A DNA stretch of 64,000 nt from Marinomonas algarum (GCF_020532605.1 NZ_JAJATW010000013.1:1-64000); one strand, 5' to 3'. Shown: positions 28,150-38,562, numbered from the stretch's first letter. Program-made: numbers and translations. The notes: generated by a model from the sequence alone, not told the origin.

Positions 28150-29316
28150 ATGAACTTACATGAATATCAGGCCAAGCAGCTTTTTGCTGAATATGGTTTG
28201 CCTGTGTCTACAGGGTATGCGGTAGAAACGCCGGAAGCGGCTGTGGAAGCAGCAAAGAAAATCAGCAGCGACAAGTGGGTAGTAAAAGCCCAAGTCCATG
28301 CGGGCGGTCGTGGTAAAGCGGGCGGTGTTAAGCTTGTTAACTCTCTTGAAGAAGTGGCAGCGTTTACGGAAAACTGGATGGGTAAGAACCTTGTTACCTA
28401 CCAGACAGATGCAAATGGCCAGCCAGTATCTAAGATTCTTGTAGAGTCTTGCACAGACATTGCGAACGAATTGTACTTGGGTGCCGTTGTAGATCGTTCT
28501 ACTCGTCGCGTAGTTTTCATGGCGTCTACTGAAGGCGGTGTGGAGATTGAAAAAGTTGCTGAAGAAACGCCTGAACTTATTCATAAAGCTATCATTGATC
28601 CTTTAGTTGGTGCTCAGCCTTACCAAGCTCGTGAGCTTGCGTTTAAACTGGGTTTAAATCCAACTCAAATCAAACAGTTCACAAAAGTGTTCCTTGGTTT
28701 GTCTCAAATGTTCCATGACTATGACTTTGCCTTGTTGGAAATTAATCCTCTTGTGATTACTTCTGAAGGTAACTTGCTTTGCTTAGACGGCAAAATTGGC
28801 ATCGACAGTAATGCAGTCTATCGTCAGAAAAAAATGCAAGAGTTCCACGATCCATCTCAAGAAGATGAACGCGAAGCAGATGCAGCTAAGTGGGAACTAA
28901 ACTATGTTGCCCTAGACGGGAACGTAGGTTGCATGGTTAATGGTGCTGGTCTAGCGATGGGCACAATGGATATTGTTAACCTTCACGGCGGCAAGCCAGC
29001 TAACTTCTTAGATGTTGGTGGTGGTGCGACGAGAGAGCGTGTTGCTGAAGCATTTAAGATCATTCTTTCTGACAGTAACGTAAAAGCTGTCTTGGTAAAC
29101 ATTTTTGGTGGTATCGTCCGTTGTGACATGATCGCTGAAGGTATTATCGGTGCAGTAGAGCAGGTTGGTGTTAACGTTCCTGTTGTTGTTCGATTAGAAG
29201 GTACAAATGCTGAATTGGGTCGTGAAGTGTTGGCTAATTCAAATCTAGATATTATTGCTGCAGTAAGTTTGAAAGACGCCGCTGAGCAAGTTGTTAAAGC
29301 TGCGGAGGGCAAATAA
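28150..29316 (+). CDS. sucC: Succinyl-CoA synthetase beta subunit
   Basis: The ADP-forming beta subunit with an ATP-grasp N-terminal domain ([34 protein letters not shown]) and a C-terminal CoA-ligase domain ([16 protein letters not shown]). 388 residues, standard length. Together with SucD it converts succinyl-CoA to succinate with ATP synthesis. A purine stretch GGAAGAA precedes the ATG. Confidence 0.98.
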   Translation: MNLHEYQAKQLFAEYGLPVSTGYAVETPEAAVEAAKKISSDKWVVKAQVHAGGRGKAGGVKLVNSLEEVAAFTENWMGKNLVTYQTDANGQPVSKILVESCTDIANELYLGAVVDRSTRRVVFMASTEGGVEIEKVAEETPELIHKAIIDPLVGAQPYQARELAFKLGLNPTQIKQFTKVFLGLSQMFHDYDFALLEINPLVITSEGNLLCLDGKIGIDSNAVYRQKKMQEFHDPSQEDEREADAAKWELNYVALDGNVGCMVNGAGLAMGTMDIVNLHGGKPANFLDVGGGATRERVAEAFKIILSDSNVKAVLVNIFGGIVRCDMIAEGIIGAVEQVGVNVPVVVRLEGTNAELGREVLANSNLDIIAAVSLKDAAEQVVKAAEGK

Positions 29317-29318
29317 TA

Positions 29319-30191
29319 ATGTCTGTATTAATCAATAAAGATACAAAGGTCATCTGCCAAGGTTTTACTGGCGGCCAAGGTACTTTCCACTCTGAGCAAG
29401 CGATTGCTTACGGAACAAAAATGGTTGGTGGTGTAACACCGGGTAAAGGTGGTCAAACTCACCTAGGTCTTCCTGTGTTCAATACAGTAAAAGAAGCTGT
29501 TGATACAACAGGTGCTGAAGCGTCTGTTATTTATGTACCAGCGCCTTTTGTTAAAGACTCCATTCTTGAAGCGGCTAACTCTGGTATTAAACTGATTGTT
29601 TGTATTACTGAAGGTGTTCCAACACTTGATATGCTTGATTGTAAAGTCAAGTGTGATGAGCTTGGCGTACGTCTAGTTGGCCCTAACTGTCCAGGCGTTA
29701 TCACACCAGGTGAGTGTAAAATCGGTATCATGCCGGGTCACATTCATAAACCAGGTAAAGTTGGTATTGTTTCCCGTTCCGGTACTTTGACGTATGAAGC
29801 GGTTAAGCAAACAACAGACGCTGGTTTTGGTCAGTCTACTTGTGTTGGTATCGGTGGTGATCCAATTCCAGGCACAAACTTCATTGATGTTTTAGAATTG
29901 TTCCAAAACGATCCTAAAACGGAAGCGATTGTAATGATCGGTGAGATTGGTGGTACTGCAGAAGAAGAAGCAGCAGCCTACATCAAAGCTAACGTGACTA
30001 AGCCTGTTGTTTCTTACATTGCTGGTGTTACAGCGCCTGCAGGTAAGCGCATGGGTCATGCTGGTGCCATTATCTCCGGTGGTAAAGGTACTGCAGACGA
30101 GAAATTCGCTGCATTGCAAGATGCTGGTGTAAAAACAGTTCGTTCTTTGGCTGATATTGGTTCAGCGTTGAAAGAAATTACTGGTTGGTAA
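29319..30191 (+). CDS. sucD: Succinyl-CoA synthetase alpha subunit
   Basis: The alpha subunit holding the CoA-binding Rossmann domain ([16 protein letters not shown]) and the phosphohistidine in [14 protein letters not shown]. 290 residues, complete. It begins three bases after sucC and is followed by a strong terminator, so it ends the TCA cluster. Confidence 0.98.
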   Translation: MSVLINKDTKVICQGFTGGQGTFHSEQAIAYGTKMVGGVTPGKGGQTHLGLPVFNTVKEAVDTTGAEASVIYVPAPFVKDSILEAANSGIKLIVCITEGVPTLDMLDCKVKCDELGVRLVGPNCPGVITPGECKIGIMPGHIHKPGKVGIVSRSGTLTYEAVKQTTDAGFGQSTCVGIGGDPIPGTNFIDVLELFQNDPKTEAIVMIGEIGGTAEEEAAAYIKANVTKPVVSYIAGVTAPAGKRMGHAGAIISGGKGTADEKFAALQDAGVKTVRSLADIGSALKEITGW

Positions 30192-30216
30192 TACCGTTTT
30201 ACGGACTAGAAATTTA

Positions 30217-30245
30217 AAATCCCCGCTTAGGCGGGGATTTTTTTT
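30217..30245 (+). terminator. Strong Rho-independent terminator after sucD
   Basis: Stem AAATCCCCGC (30217-30226), loop TTAG, GCGGGGATTT (30231-30240), followed by a T run. Textbook shape, 25 bases after sucD. Confidence 0.95.
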
Positions 30246-30278
30246 GTGGTGAGATAAGTGTTTGATAAGGAGGGCGTA

Positions 30279-33233
30279 TTAAGTACGGTTGTTATTTTTT
30301 TGAGTACGCCATAGTTGAACACAATTTCGACCATCGTTTTTTGCTTGATAGAGAGCTTGATCTGCCAACCTAATCAAGTCCTCATAGTGCCCGACTTGAT
30401 GAGCAAAAGCGACTCCCATACTCACCGTCATTTTTAAGGTATTTGATAGATGGCTATGATCAATTGAGGCAATTCTTTGGCGTATACTATCGCAGTAGTC
30501 AAATGCCTTTTCCGCTTCCAGACCCTCTATGATCATAGTGAACTCTTCTCCTCCCCAACGCGCCACATGTACATCAGGTGCAGACAGCTGCAAAAGCTCG
30601 TTGCCAAGAGCTTGAATGACCTTATCACCAACTAAATGGGAGTAGTTGTCGTTAATTTTCTTAAAGTGATCTATGTCCATAATGACCATGACTAAGGACG
30701 TATTATTCTGTTTTGCCTGCTCAAACTTTTCTTTTAGAAGACGATCGAATGCACGTCTATTTGGAAGTTTTGTGAGTTCATCTTCGTTTGCTTGGCGTTG
30801 AAAGTCTTCTGATGTCTGACGTAAGGTGTGTGTCTGTTTTTCAATAATTGCTTTAAGCCTGACTTCACTTTGTTTAAGGCTGTGTAGTCGCCAATACATA
30901 AGGCCAACCATTAAAATAATAACCAATAAGACAAAAGCAACTTGCACTCTGAGTCGTTGCCAAAAGTGTGGTAAAACACGAAACTCGATTATTTGATCCG
31001 CATTATGCCAGTCACTATAAGGGTAGCGAGCACTGACAACAAATTTGTAATCGCCCGGTGCAAGGTTAGTGTATTCGGCAACAGTATTTTTCCCTCTAAG
31101 CGCCCAATCACTTTTGAAGCCGAGTAATTTAGTCCGATACTCAATACGTGACGACATCACGTAGCCAAGTCCAGCGAAATTGATAGTGACTCTGTTAGTA
31201 CTGGCTGGTAATTCGTTGTGTTCAGTAAAGTCGATGTTATGACCATCGATTGACACTGATTCTATGACGATAGGTAAACGAAGGGCGGTCTTTTGTGATG
31301 CAAGAGCACTGTCTATTGTCGATACGCCCTTCGCGGTGGCAAACCAAACTTTTCCATTGTCCGTGGAAGTTGCTGCAGGGTTAGAGCCACCGTTAGCTTG
31401 GGCGCTCGCTAAGCCATCATCTTCTGCAAAGTGCTCAAAGGCGATTGTTTGTTGCTTGCCATCTGCAACCGCGTGTGCGGACTCGTAACTTATGCGCCAG
31501 ATACCACGATTACTGGTAAGCCATAAACCGTCATCTCCGTCGTAAACGACTTGGAATAATTTATCGATTGGTAGCCCAGCGGATCGTCCTATCAGTTTAA
31601 GCTGACCGTCACGTTGTCGATAGCGAATCAACCCACGGTCAGTGGTAATCCAAACAAATCCTGGTTCTATCCAAAAGCCAAATGCATAGGCGGCGCCTTC
31701 TTGGGATTGGATGGGGATATTCTGTAAGCCATTATCGTTTAAAACAGCTACACCCACACCAGTACCCACCCACAGTTGACCTCGATTGTCTCGAGCTAGC
31801 GCCATGATGTATTCATCTGGCAAGCCCTGTTCACGCCCCAGTACTTGATAGTGTCCTTCGGTATCTCGTTTTACCAATCCATTAGTTGTACCTATCCATA
31901 GATTGCCTTGGTTGTCTTCTAAGATCGCTCGAACTTCATTGTTAGGTAAGCCACTATTTTGATCAAGATAGTCAAAAAGCTGATTATCCTGCCAATACTT
32001 GAGACCGTTTAAATAGGTTCCTACCCAGGCACCGCCTTGGTTGCGTTTTGCGAAACTAAGAACAGACAGTTTTGTAGCACTATTATCTAAAGCGGGTTGT
32101 GCTTTATTGTTTTTAATCAAGCTAAGACCTTCACTTGATCCTGCTAGGACGGTGTCGTTGTCTAGACTGATCACGCTGCGAACATAGTCACCGACCAGCT
32201 GTCGCTCCGATGTAAATGTAGTAAAGGGGGCACTGCGTAGTCTTAAGAGACCGCCATTTGTACCAATCCAAATACTCCCTTCTATATCTTGAAGCATAGA
32301 TAAAACACGATTATTCGGCAGGCCCTGTTCTGCATTCAGATTTTCTATTTCACCGTCATGAAATTTGAACACACCCTTATTGATGGTTCCTAACCAGAGG
32401 CTACCTTCTTCGTCTTCCATAAGGGCACTGATCGCTTCATTGATAAGCTCTGAATGTAATAAAGAAACACGACCATTTTTTAATACGTAAGCCCCTTTAT
32501 CCGTCGCTATGAGGAGGCTACCATTTTTTAATTCAATAACGGAATACACCCTTTTTTCAGGCAGACCATTTTGTTTAAAGACGTCCTCATATTTCTTATT
32601 CGTGGAAGGTGTATGAGAAGCATTTTTGTCTAAACGGAAGAGTCCCTTTTCTGTTGCCGCCCAAATTTGTGATTGTTTATCTTCTAATAAACGATAGGCG
32701 CTAGTGTTCTCTAAGTACCAAGATTCACTGTCCTGCTGACCTTGATTTATGGAGTGAGGACGATGAAATACCCCTAATCCTTCAGTGGCAATCCACAAGC
32801 CACCTTCACTGTCTTTTAGGACATGGTTGACCATATTTTTTGCGACAGGCTGTGGGTACCATTTTGTATCTTTGTGGTAGGTAATACCGCCGCGTGCGCC
32901 AGCCACCCATAGACCATTTTGGTCATCACTAACAAGTGCACGTGTACCTGAGTCAACAATTCCTGTTTTATCTGAGCGTTCATAAAAACGAAATTCACGA
33001 CCGTTGTAGCGTGCAACGCCTTCCCAAGTAGCAAACCATAAATAACCATCCGTTGTTTGAGCGATTGCATTAATGCTGTTATGTGGGAGGCCATCTTGGG
33101 TAGACCAAGTGTCATTAAAGTAGTTCGCAAGAGGGATGGAGGCGTTTGCAGGCAAGACTGGGAAGAGGAAAATAAGGTAAAACCAGCACAGCCGCGCTTT
33201 TAGTTGGGTAACAGATAGTTGAATAACAGACAT
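30279..33233 (-). CDS. Two-component-propeller sensor diguanylate cyclase
   Basis: A 984-residue membrane sensor that should make c-di-GMP in response to an external signal. After an export signal come about 14 repeats of the Reg_prop type (examples GSLWLGTINKGVFKF, GNLWIGTTNGLVKR, GKVWFATAKGVSTI), enough for two seven-bladed propellers, then a Y_Y_Y domain, one transmembrane helix (VAFVLLVIILMVGLMYW, near residue 775), a short coiled coil and a GGDEF domain with an active RWGGEEF site. The RxxD inhibition motif is missing at the expected distance. Such propellers usually belong to hybrid histidine kinases; here the output is a cyclase. It stands alone. Confidence 0.92.
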   Translation of the reverse strand: MSVIQLSVTQLKARLCWFYLIFLFPVLPANASIPLANYFNDTWSTQDGLPHNSINAIAQTTDGYLWFATWEGVARYNGREFRFYERSDKTGIVDSGTRALVSDDQNGLWVAGARGGITYHKDTKWYPQPVAKNMVNHVLKDSEGGLWIATEGLGVFHRPHSINQGQQDSESWYLENTSAYRLLEDKQSQIWAATEKGLFRLDKNASHTPSTNKKYEDVFKQNGLPEKRVYSVIELKNGSLLIATDKGAYVLKNGRVSLLHSELINEAISALMEDEEGSLWLGTINKGVFKFHDGEIENLNAEQGLPNNRVLSMLQDIEGSIWIGTNGGLLRLRSAPFTTFTSERQLVGDYVRSVISLDNDTVLAGSSEGLSLIKNNKAQPALDNSATKLSVLSFAKRNQGGAWVGTYLNGLKYWQDNQLFDYLDQNSGLPNNEVRAILEDNQGNLWIGTTNGLVKRDTEGHYQVLGREQGLPDEYIMALARDNRGQLWVGTGVGVAVLNDNGLQNIPIQSQEGAAYAFGFWIEPGFVWITTDRGLIRYRQRDGQLKLIGRSAGLPIDKLFQVVYDGDDGLWLTSNRGIWRISYESAHAVADGKQQTIAFEHFAEDDGLASAQANGGSNPAATSTDNGKVWFATAKGVSTIDSALASQKTALRLPIVIESVSIDGHNIDFTEHNELPASTNRVTINFAGLGYVMSSRIEYRTKLLGFKSDWALRGKNTVAEYTNLAPGDYKFVVSARYPYSDWHNADQIIEFRVLPHFWQRLRVQVAFVLLVIILMVGLMYWRLHSLKQSEVRLKAIIEKQTHTLRQTSEDFQRQANEDELTKLPNRRAFDRLLKEKFEQAKQNNTSLVMVIMDIDHFKKINDNYSHLVGDKVIQALGNELLQLSAPDVHVARWGGEEFTMIIEGLEAEKAFDYCDSIRQRIASIDHSHLSNTLKMTVSMGVAFAHQVGHYEDLIRLADQALYQAKNDGRNCVQLWRTQKNNNRT

Positions 33234-33554
33234 TTGAACCTTTTATTTTATTAAGCAGAGAGATCTCAAGCTGATAATAAACGCGTACAAACTAAGCATA
33301 GCACCTTGTATTAGAGAGCACCTGACATGAGTCAGCTTCAATAAGGTAAAGTCTATATTATACCCGACATTAGGGAAAGGCATGTTAATTGTCTGAGAGA
33401 TTGCGTAATCAGAATGAAAACGTTGCCATTCTTTGAGGGTAAAGAAGATGCAGCAAAACATATGTGTTACACACAGATAACTTGTGCAAAGTCGTGAATG
33501 TCTGTTGTTTATCGGCTATCATATTGTTTACCAAAAAGTTTATCAAAAACCACA
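33234..33554. other. Intergenic region between cyclase gene and copper genes
   Basis: About 320 bases between divergent genes, AT-rich. No clear operator or promoter was recognised. An in-frame ATG at 33498 would extend the DUF2946 protein by 19 residues but has no good ribosome-binding site. Confidence 0.5.
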
Positions 33555-33980
33555 ATGCCAAATATTATAAGAATAAAACCGGCTATCATTGCCTATATTT
33601 GTTTGTTTGCCATCTTGATGCTGACTCTAGGGCCTTTAGTTGCGCAGATAAAAACACCGACTATGTCACCTCTGCTGATGCATACAATGCCGTCTGCAGC
33701 ACAAATGGTGTCGTCACATCACCACGATAGTTCACATGAAGATCATCACGCAGGAATGTCCATGCATCATGCTGGTATGGACGGTATGGCTTGGGACGAA
33801 CGATGTGGTTACTGCGAGCTCAATCATAATTTTCCTCTTGTTATTAATCATTTACCGATTATAAAGGAAGTTTCTTCTTCGTTATCGCAAAGATCCAAGC
33901 AATGGGTTCGAGCCGCTTTTCGTTCGGATACTCTTTTCCTACTCGCATTGAAGCGAGCGCCTCCACGTCACCTGACTTAA
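33555..33980 (+). CDS. DUF2946 protein, His/Met-rich, copper-linked
   Basis: A 141-residue protein with an N-terminal membrane/signal segment (IIAYICLFAILMLTLGPLVAQ), then a His- and Met-rich stretch (SSHHHDSSHEDHHAGMSMHHAGM) and a CGYC motif, the pattern of DUF2946 proteins. These often precede TonB-dependent copper receptors, as here (48 bases to the next gene). The His/Met stretch suggests copper binding in the periplasm; this is inference. The Met at 33555 directly before the hydrophobic segment is preferred. Confidence 0.75.
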   Translation: MPNIIRIKPAIIAYICLFAILMLTLGPLVAQIKTPTMSPLLMHTMPSAAQMVSSHHHDSSHEDHHAGMSMHHAGMDGMAWDERCGYCELNHNFPLVINHLPIIKEVSSSLSQRSKQWVRAAFRSDTLFLLALKRAPPRHLT

Positions 33981-34027
33981 ATCATTATTTTTAATTGCAT
34001 TTACATCTTTAAGTAGAGAATAATTTT

Positions 34028-36049
34028 ATGTCTAATTTTGTACGTAAGGCGTTTACTCAGCCAGAAAGAAATTCAACTCGTCTAGCAAAATATGCTTTAT
34101 CGCCGATTGCTGTATCAGTTGCTTTGTTCGGTCAGAGTTTGTACGCAAATACTGAACTGTCAGAATTCACCGCGAACGCTATTGTCGTTACAGCGCCTGA
34201 ACAAGACACCCCCATTCAAACCAAGGTTAACTTGACCGAAACAGCGGCCATTGAGTCGGCCACTGACGGTGCAGCGGCCCTGAAACAAATTCCAGGCTTT
34301 TCCTCGGTCGGTAACGGGGGGGTGAATGGCGACCCAACGTTCCGTGGCATGTTTGGTTCCCGTTTGGTCATTCTTACGGACGGCGCTCAAATGTTGGGGG
34401 CTTGTCCTAACCGAATGGATAACCCGACTTCTTACATTAACCCTACGGCCTATGATGAAGTGGAGATTGTAAAAGGACCACAAACCGTTCTTTGGGGGCC
34501 CGGTAGTTCTGCTGCGACGGTCCGTTTTGAGCGCAAAGAGGAAGATTTTTCGAAGCAAAATTCTCGTTTTGAAGCCAGTGCCATGGTGGGCAGTAATAAC
34601 CGTTTTGACCGAGCGTTAGAAGGTGCTGTAGGTAACTCAACGGGGTATGTTCGTGTGGGAGCGAACAAAGCGGAGTCAGACAGTTACGAAGATGGTAATG
34701 GTGATGAAGTCGCTTCTTCATGGGAGAAATGGAATACCAATTTTGCGCTCGGTCTTACGCCAGACGAAGATACCTTAATCGAACTTGAAGTGGGGCGTGG
34801 TGATGGTTTCGCCGAGTACGCTGGACGTGCGGTTGACGGTTCTAAATTCTTACGGGAAACTGCGGCTCTGCGTTTTGAAAAGAAAAACATGTCACAAAAC
34901 TGGAGCAAGATCGAAGCTCAGCTTAATTATGGCTATGCCGATCATGTAATGGACAACACGACTTTGCGTACCCGAAGCAGTGGTACTAAAGTGAGAAATA
35001 TGCAGGTTGACCGTAGAACGACCGGTGGTCGTGTGGCCTCGACATTTGATTGGGACACAAAAAGTCTTGTTGCTGGGCTAGATGCAAAGCAAGAAGTGCA
35101 TAGAAAAAATGGTACTGAAGACTACTCGCAAGAGCAGGTGGGCGTGTTCTCTGAGCTAACATTATTTATGGATAATGATGACAGAGTGGTTTCTGGCTTA
35201 CGCCTTGATCATATCAGTGCAACAGATGAAACTGCTACGAGTAAGACTGCAGGTGACACTCGTAAGGATACCTTGATCAGCGGCTTCTCTCGTTTCGAAA
35301 GAGACCTTAGTTCTATGTCAGCAACCAGTTACATAGGTTTGGGTTACACAGAACGCTTTCCTGATTATTGGGAAATTAGGCCAACATTAGCAACGATGGA
35401 TTCCGGTCAAGCCTTTAGTGATATTAACCCAGAGAAAACTTTACAGCTGGACGCAGGTCTAAACTATAAGCGTGATAATGTGAGCTGGTGGGTTTCTGGT
35501 TACATGGGGGTTATACAAGACTATATTATTTTTGGTGATCCACAGAAATTCACAAATAATGTAACCAGTGCTGGCAATGTAGACGCTCATATAGCCGGTG
35601 CAGAAACCGGTGCACGTTATCAAGTAACTCCAAATTGGAGCACTAATGCCTCTTTAGCGTACGCCTGGGGTAAAGATTTAGATAACGATGCACCATTGCC
35701 GCAGATTTCTCCACTGGAAGCTAAACTGGGTTTGACTTATGAAAATGAAGATTGGACAACGAGTGCTGTGCTGAGAATGGTGGCGGCGCAAAACCGTATA
35801 TCTGAAAATAAGGGTAATGCAGTTGGGGTAGATTTCGGCGAATCTGCTGGATTCACAACGATGGATATCAATACCGAATACCGTTATACCGAAAACGTTA
35901 AATTCCGAGCCGGTATCGATAACCTCACGGATAAGGCTTATGCCGAACATTTAAACAAAGCGGGTAATTCTGACTTCAGCTACCCAACTGATGAAGCGTT
36001 CAACCAGGCTGGGCGCATCATCTGGGCTGGTGTAAATGTGGCGTTTTAA
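34028..36049 (+). CDS. TonB-dependent copper receptor, OprC/NosA-like
   Basis: An outer-membrane gated porin for copper. The 673 residues have a signal peptide (about 1-42, ending near SLYANT), a plug domain (about 50-165) with the family-typical LGACPNRMDNPTSYINP and VEIVKGPQTVLWGPG, and a 22-strand barrel ending in an aromatic residue (WAGVNVAF). The Met/Cys-containing GACPNRMD segment and lack of siderophore-receptor features place it in the copper-receptor group with OprC. The DUF2946 gene upstream supports this. A clear terminator follows. Confidence 0.9.
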   Translation: MSNFVRKAFTQPERNSTRLAKYALSPIAVSVALFGQSLYANTELSEFTANAIVVTAPEQDTPIQTKVNLTETAAIESATDGAAALKQIPGFSSVGNGGVNGDPTFRGMFGSRLVILTDGAQMLGACPNRMDNPTSYINPTAYDEVEIVKGPQTVLWGPGSSAATVRFERKEEDFSKQNSRFEASAMVGSNNRFDRALEGAVGNSTGYVRVGANKAESDSYEDGNGDEVASSWEKWNTNFALGLTPDEDTLIELEVGRGDGFAEYAGRAVDGSKFLRETAALRFEKKNMSQNWSKIEAQLNYGYADHVMDNTTLRTRSSGTKVRNMQVDRRTTGGRVASTFDWDTKSLVAGLDAKQEVHRKNGTEDYSQEQVGVFSELTLFMDNDDRVVSGLRLDHISATDETATSKTAGDTRKDTLISGFSRFERDLSSMSATSYIGLGYTERFPDYWEIRPTLATMDSGQAFSDINPEKTLQLDAGLNYKRDNVSWWVSGYMGVIQDYIIFGDPQKFTNNVTSAGNVDAHIAGAETGARYQVTPNWSTNASLAYAWGKDLDNDAPLPQISPLEAKLGLTYENEDWTTSAVLRMVAAQNRISENKGNAVGVDFGESAGFTTMDINTEYRYTENVKFRAGIDNLTDKAYAEHLNKAGNSDFSYPTDEAFNQAGRIIWAGVNVAF

Positions 36050-36090
36050 CCGTTAAGAGAAACAACATTTGTTCCTCCTGAAGGACTCGT

Positions 36091-36120
36091 AAAAGCCAGC
36101 ATTCAACGCTGGCTTTTCTT
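36091..36120 (+). terminator. Terminator after the copper receptor gene
   Basis: AAAAGCCAGC (36091-36100), loop ATTCAAC, GCTGGCTTTT (36108-36117), then CTTT. Located about 40 bases after the stop. Confidence 0.9.
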
Positions 36121-36230
36121 TACATACTAGTGATATAACTCAATTTTATTGATGCTAATTCGTACATTTAATCTTGATATTGTTATGCTGTAGTCATGAC
36201 AAAAATAATGCAGGTTAATTAGGAGAAGGT

Positions 36231-37328
36231 ATGTTTTTTCGCTCATCATTGGAAAAGCAGATTAACGCGCTAAGGAAAGAGTTAGAAGAAGAGCGTAAAT
36301 CGAATCAAAAGCTTGTTGATAATTTAAAAGAAGAGCTTACTGAGACAAAAGCCAGTATGCGACTCATGGCAAGCAGTGCTCAGGCAAAAGAGGAGATTCT
36401 CTCTTACTATTTGCGAGGTGGGGATATGCTGGATGCTATTCGAAAAGGCTTGGCTGAAAGCGCTCAAGAGCTCATTGACGAGCGTAAATCCTTAAAAGAA
36501 CTCAATGTTATGTTTGATCAGACTCATCAAGCCTTAACAAAATTGGGGGAGAGAGCAGAAACGATCAATGACCAAGCTTCGTCAAGTATGACAGCAGCGA
36601 CTGTCCTAGATGAAACAGCGACGAGTATCAGTCAACTTGTGTCAACGATTCAAGAAATTTCAAATCAAACGAACTTGCTTGCGCTTAATGCTGCTATAGA
36701 AGCAGCAAGAGCGGGGACTGCAGGTAGAGGGTTTGCTGTTGTCGCCGACGAAGTACGATCTTTAGCCAGTAAAACACACATTGCCAGTGAGCAGGTAGAG
36801 AGCTTAGTCAACCAAGTTATTGAGCAAACGAGCAAGATAAAGGGGATGGTTGATAAAAGTCAATCCAGTGCTATGGACGTCTCGTCTTCTTCGACGCAGA
36901 TTGATCATGTCGTTGATAGTGTGATTGAACGCTCTGATCACATGCAGAAAGTCATTGGCATGGCCGCAACGTATTCTTTCCTAAACACGGTTAAATTAGA
37001 CCATGCAGTATGGAAAAACGATGTGTATGAGAAGATAGATCAACGATCCTTTGCAGAAAAAGTGAACTCACATTCAGAGTGTCGGTTGGGTAAATGGTAT
37101 TACGAAGGATACGGCAGTCAGCATTACGCTAACTCTCATCATTTTAAAGCAATCGAGTCTCCACACAAAACTGTGCATGATGCAGGTCGTGCTGCTCTGC
37201 AGGCGGCAGAGTCAGACAATATTGTCGAAATGATGAAACATCTTGATATGATGGAAACAGCCAGTGTTGAAGTTGTTGTAAGAATCGATGACTTAATTGA
37301 AGAAATTCAAAGTAAACAGTCAAAGTAG
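36231..37328 (+). CDS. Soluble methyl-accepting chemotaxis protein with CZB domain
   Basis: A 365-residue cytoplasmic chemoreceptor. It begins with a coiled coil (about 5-70), has no transmembrane helix, and carries a short MCP signalling domain with [20 protein letters not shown] and [13 protein letters not shown] (about 140-180). The C-terminal CZB (chemoreceptor zinc-binding) domain shows [19 protein letters not shown] and SPHKTVH, giving the His and Cys zinc ligands. CZB proteins sense zinc and, through the zinc-bound Cys, hypochlorous acid in studied cases, and some regulate cyclases. It is a single-gene unit with its own terminator. Confidence 0.92.
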   Translation: MFFRSSLEKQINALRKELEEERKSNQKLVDNLKEELTETKASMRLMASSAQAKEEILSYYLRGGDMLDAIRKGLAESAQELIDERKSLKELNVMFDQTHQALTKLGERAETINDQASSSMTAATVLDETATSISQLVSTIQEISNQTNLLALNAAIEAARAGTAGRGFAVVADEVRSLASKTHIASEQVESLVNQVIEQTSKIKGMVDKSQSSAMDVSSSSTQIDHVVDSVIERSDHMQKVIGMAATYSFLNTVKLDHAVWKNDVYEKIDQRSFAEKVNSHSECRLGKWYYEGYGSQHYANSHHFKAIESPHKTVHDAGRAALQAAESDNIVEMMKHLDMMETASVEVVVRIDDLIEEIQSKQSK

Positions 37329-37344
37329 ATAATAAGTCTATTTG

Positions 37345-37382
37345 ATAAGCCACAGTAGAGAATGACACTGTGGCTTATTTTT
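37345..37382. terminator. Terminator shared by the MCP and OmpA-like genes
   Basis: Perfect 12-bp stem ATAAGCCACAGT (37345-37356) / ACTGTGGCTTAT (37367-37378) followed by TTTTTT on the plus strand. It separates two convergent genes; the minus-strand U run is weaker. Confidence 0.9.
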
Positions 37383-38024
37383 TTAACGACGATTAAGAGC
37401 AGTACTCGTATTAGCCTGATTTTTGGCTTCATCCACGCTATAGACAGTCCAGCGTTTATTTTCAAACTGCTGTCTGGCAAACACTTCTGCGACAACGCGT
37501 CGATTCATTTCTTTTCCTTCAGGCGTTTCGTTGTCCGAAATTGGGCGGCTCTCACCGTAACCAATACCTTTCACTCTGCCCGAGGCAATTCTGAAACTGT
37601 CTACTAAGACATTGGATATGGCAGAAGCGCGTCGTTGAGATAAGTCTAAATTCATGTCAGCTGAACCATCGTTATCTGTATGGCCTTCAATGACGACAGT
37701 GCTATTTGGGTTAGCCTTTAAAAAATCAGCTAATTCTTTGAGTTCACTGTAATAGCGAGGCTGGATGTCAGCCTTGCCAGAATCAAACAATACATTTAAT
37801 TCAACAGACAAAAGCTTAGTGCTTTGATTGGAGCAACCTTGATTGTCTACAGCGGCTCCAACAGGGGTGTCAGCACATAGGTCCCTAGCATCAATAACAC
37901 CGTCTTTGTCCGCATCAAACAAGCGTACTTGGACGTTAGATGCATACAAACTTTCAGCCGCTTGAGCTGTTGCCATTAAGAATAGAACACTTATAAAGCT
38001 AAGAACCTTAAAGAGTGGTTTCAT
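37383..38024 (-). CDS. OmpA-family peptidoglycan-binding outer-membrane protein
   Basis: A 213-residue envelope protein: signal peptide (FKVLSFISVLFLMATAQA), a short thrombospondin-type-3-like calcium loop (DADKDGVIDARDLCADTP), and an OmpA-like domain with LNVLFDSGKADIQP and IEGHTDNDGSADMNLDLSQRRA, which binds diaminopimelate in peptidoglycan. There is no beta-barrel domain, so it is not a porin; it may be periplasmic and tie the outer membrane or a partner to the wall. It stands alone and converges on the chemoreceptor gene. Confidence 0.88.
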   Translation of the reverse strand: MKPLFKVLSFISVLFLMATAQAAESLYASNVQVRLFDADKDGVIDARDLCADTPVGAAVDNQGCSNQSTKLLSVELNVLFDSGKADIQPRYYSELKELADFLKANPNSTVVIEGHTDNDGSADMNLDLSQRRASAISNVLVDSFRIASGRVKGIGYGESRPISDNETPEGKEMNRRVVAEVFARQQFENKRWTVYSVDEAKNQANTSTALNRR

Positions 38025-38139
38025 GATGACTGCGTGACCTCTGCCTTGATATTGACTTATAGGTTAAGAAGAATCACTCAAAAAAGCTATCAGCTTTTTG
38101 TAAACTTGTTTAATTTATCGGTCTTTTTGTAATTTTATG

Positions 38140-38562
38140 TTACCAAGAGCCTGTATTTTCCATTGATAGCCAGGGTTCTTTCCCTTCAAGGGCGTCGCCT
38201 TTTTGCAATAACTCAATAGAAATATTATTAGGATCTTTTATAAAAGCCATATGACCATCGCGAGGTGGGCGCAGAATTGTGACACCGATGGCTTGAAGTT
38301 GTTCGCATGCCTGATAGATGTTGTCCACCTCGAACGCGAGATGGCCAAATTGATCTCCACCTTCGTATGAGCGGTCACTCCAGTTGTGTGTCAACTCAAC
38401 TTCTGGCTCGCCCTCTTTTGTTGCGTAATAGATTAACGAAAACTGGCCTTTTTCACTGTCCATGCGTCGAGTTTGAATCAGCCCTAAACCTTCAGTGTAA
38501 AAGTGATGGCTTTCTTCGGGCTTATCCGTTCTGATCATGGCATGTAGGTATCGAATAGACAT
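38140..38562 (-). CDS. VOC-family glyoxalase (lactoylglutathione lyase-like)
   Basis: A 140-residue protein of the vicinal-oxygen-chelate fold with the GloA features RYLHAMIRTDKPEESHHFY, EVELTHNW, GHLAFEVDNIY and FIKDPNNISIELLQ. The metal-ligand His and Glu positions are retained (H in LHAMIR, E in VELTHNW, H in GHLAF, E in IELL). It would turn methylglyoxal-glutathione hemithioacetal into S-lactoylglutathione; other VOC substrates are possible. It is a single gene. Confidence 0.85.
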   Translation of the reverse strand: MSIRYLHAMIRTDKPEESHHFYTEGLGLIQTRRMDSEKGQFSLIYYATKEGEPEVELTHNWSDRSYEGGDQFGHLAFEVDNIYQACEQLQAIGVTILRPPRDGHMAFIKDPNNISIELLQKGDALEGKEPWLSMENTGSW

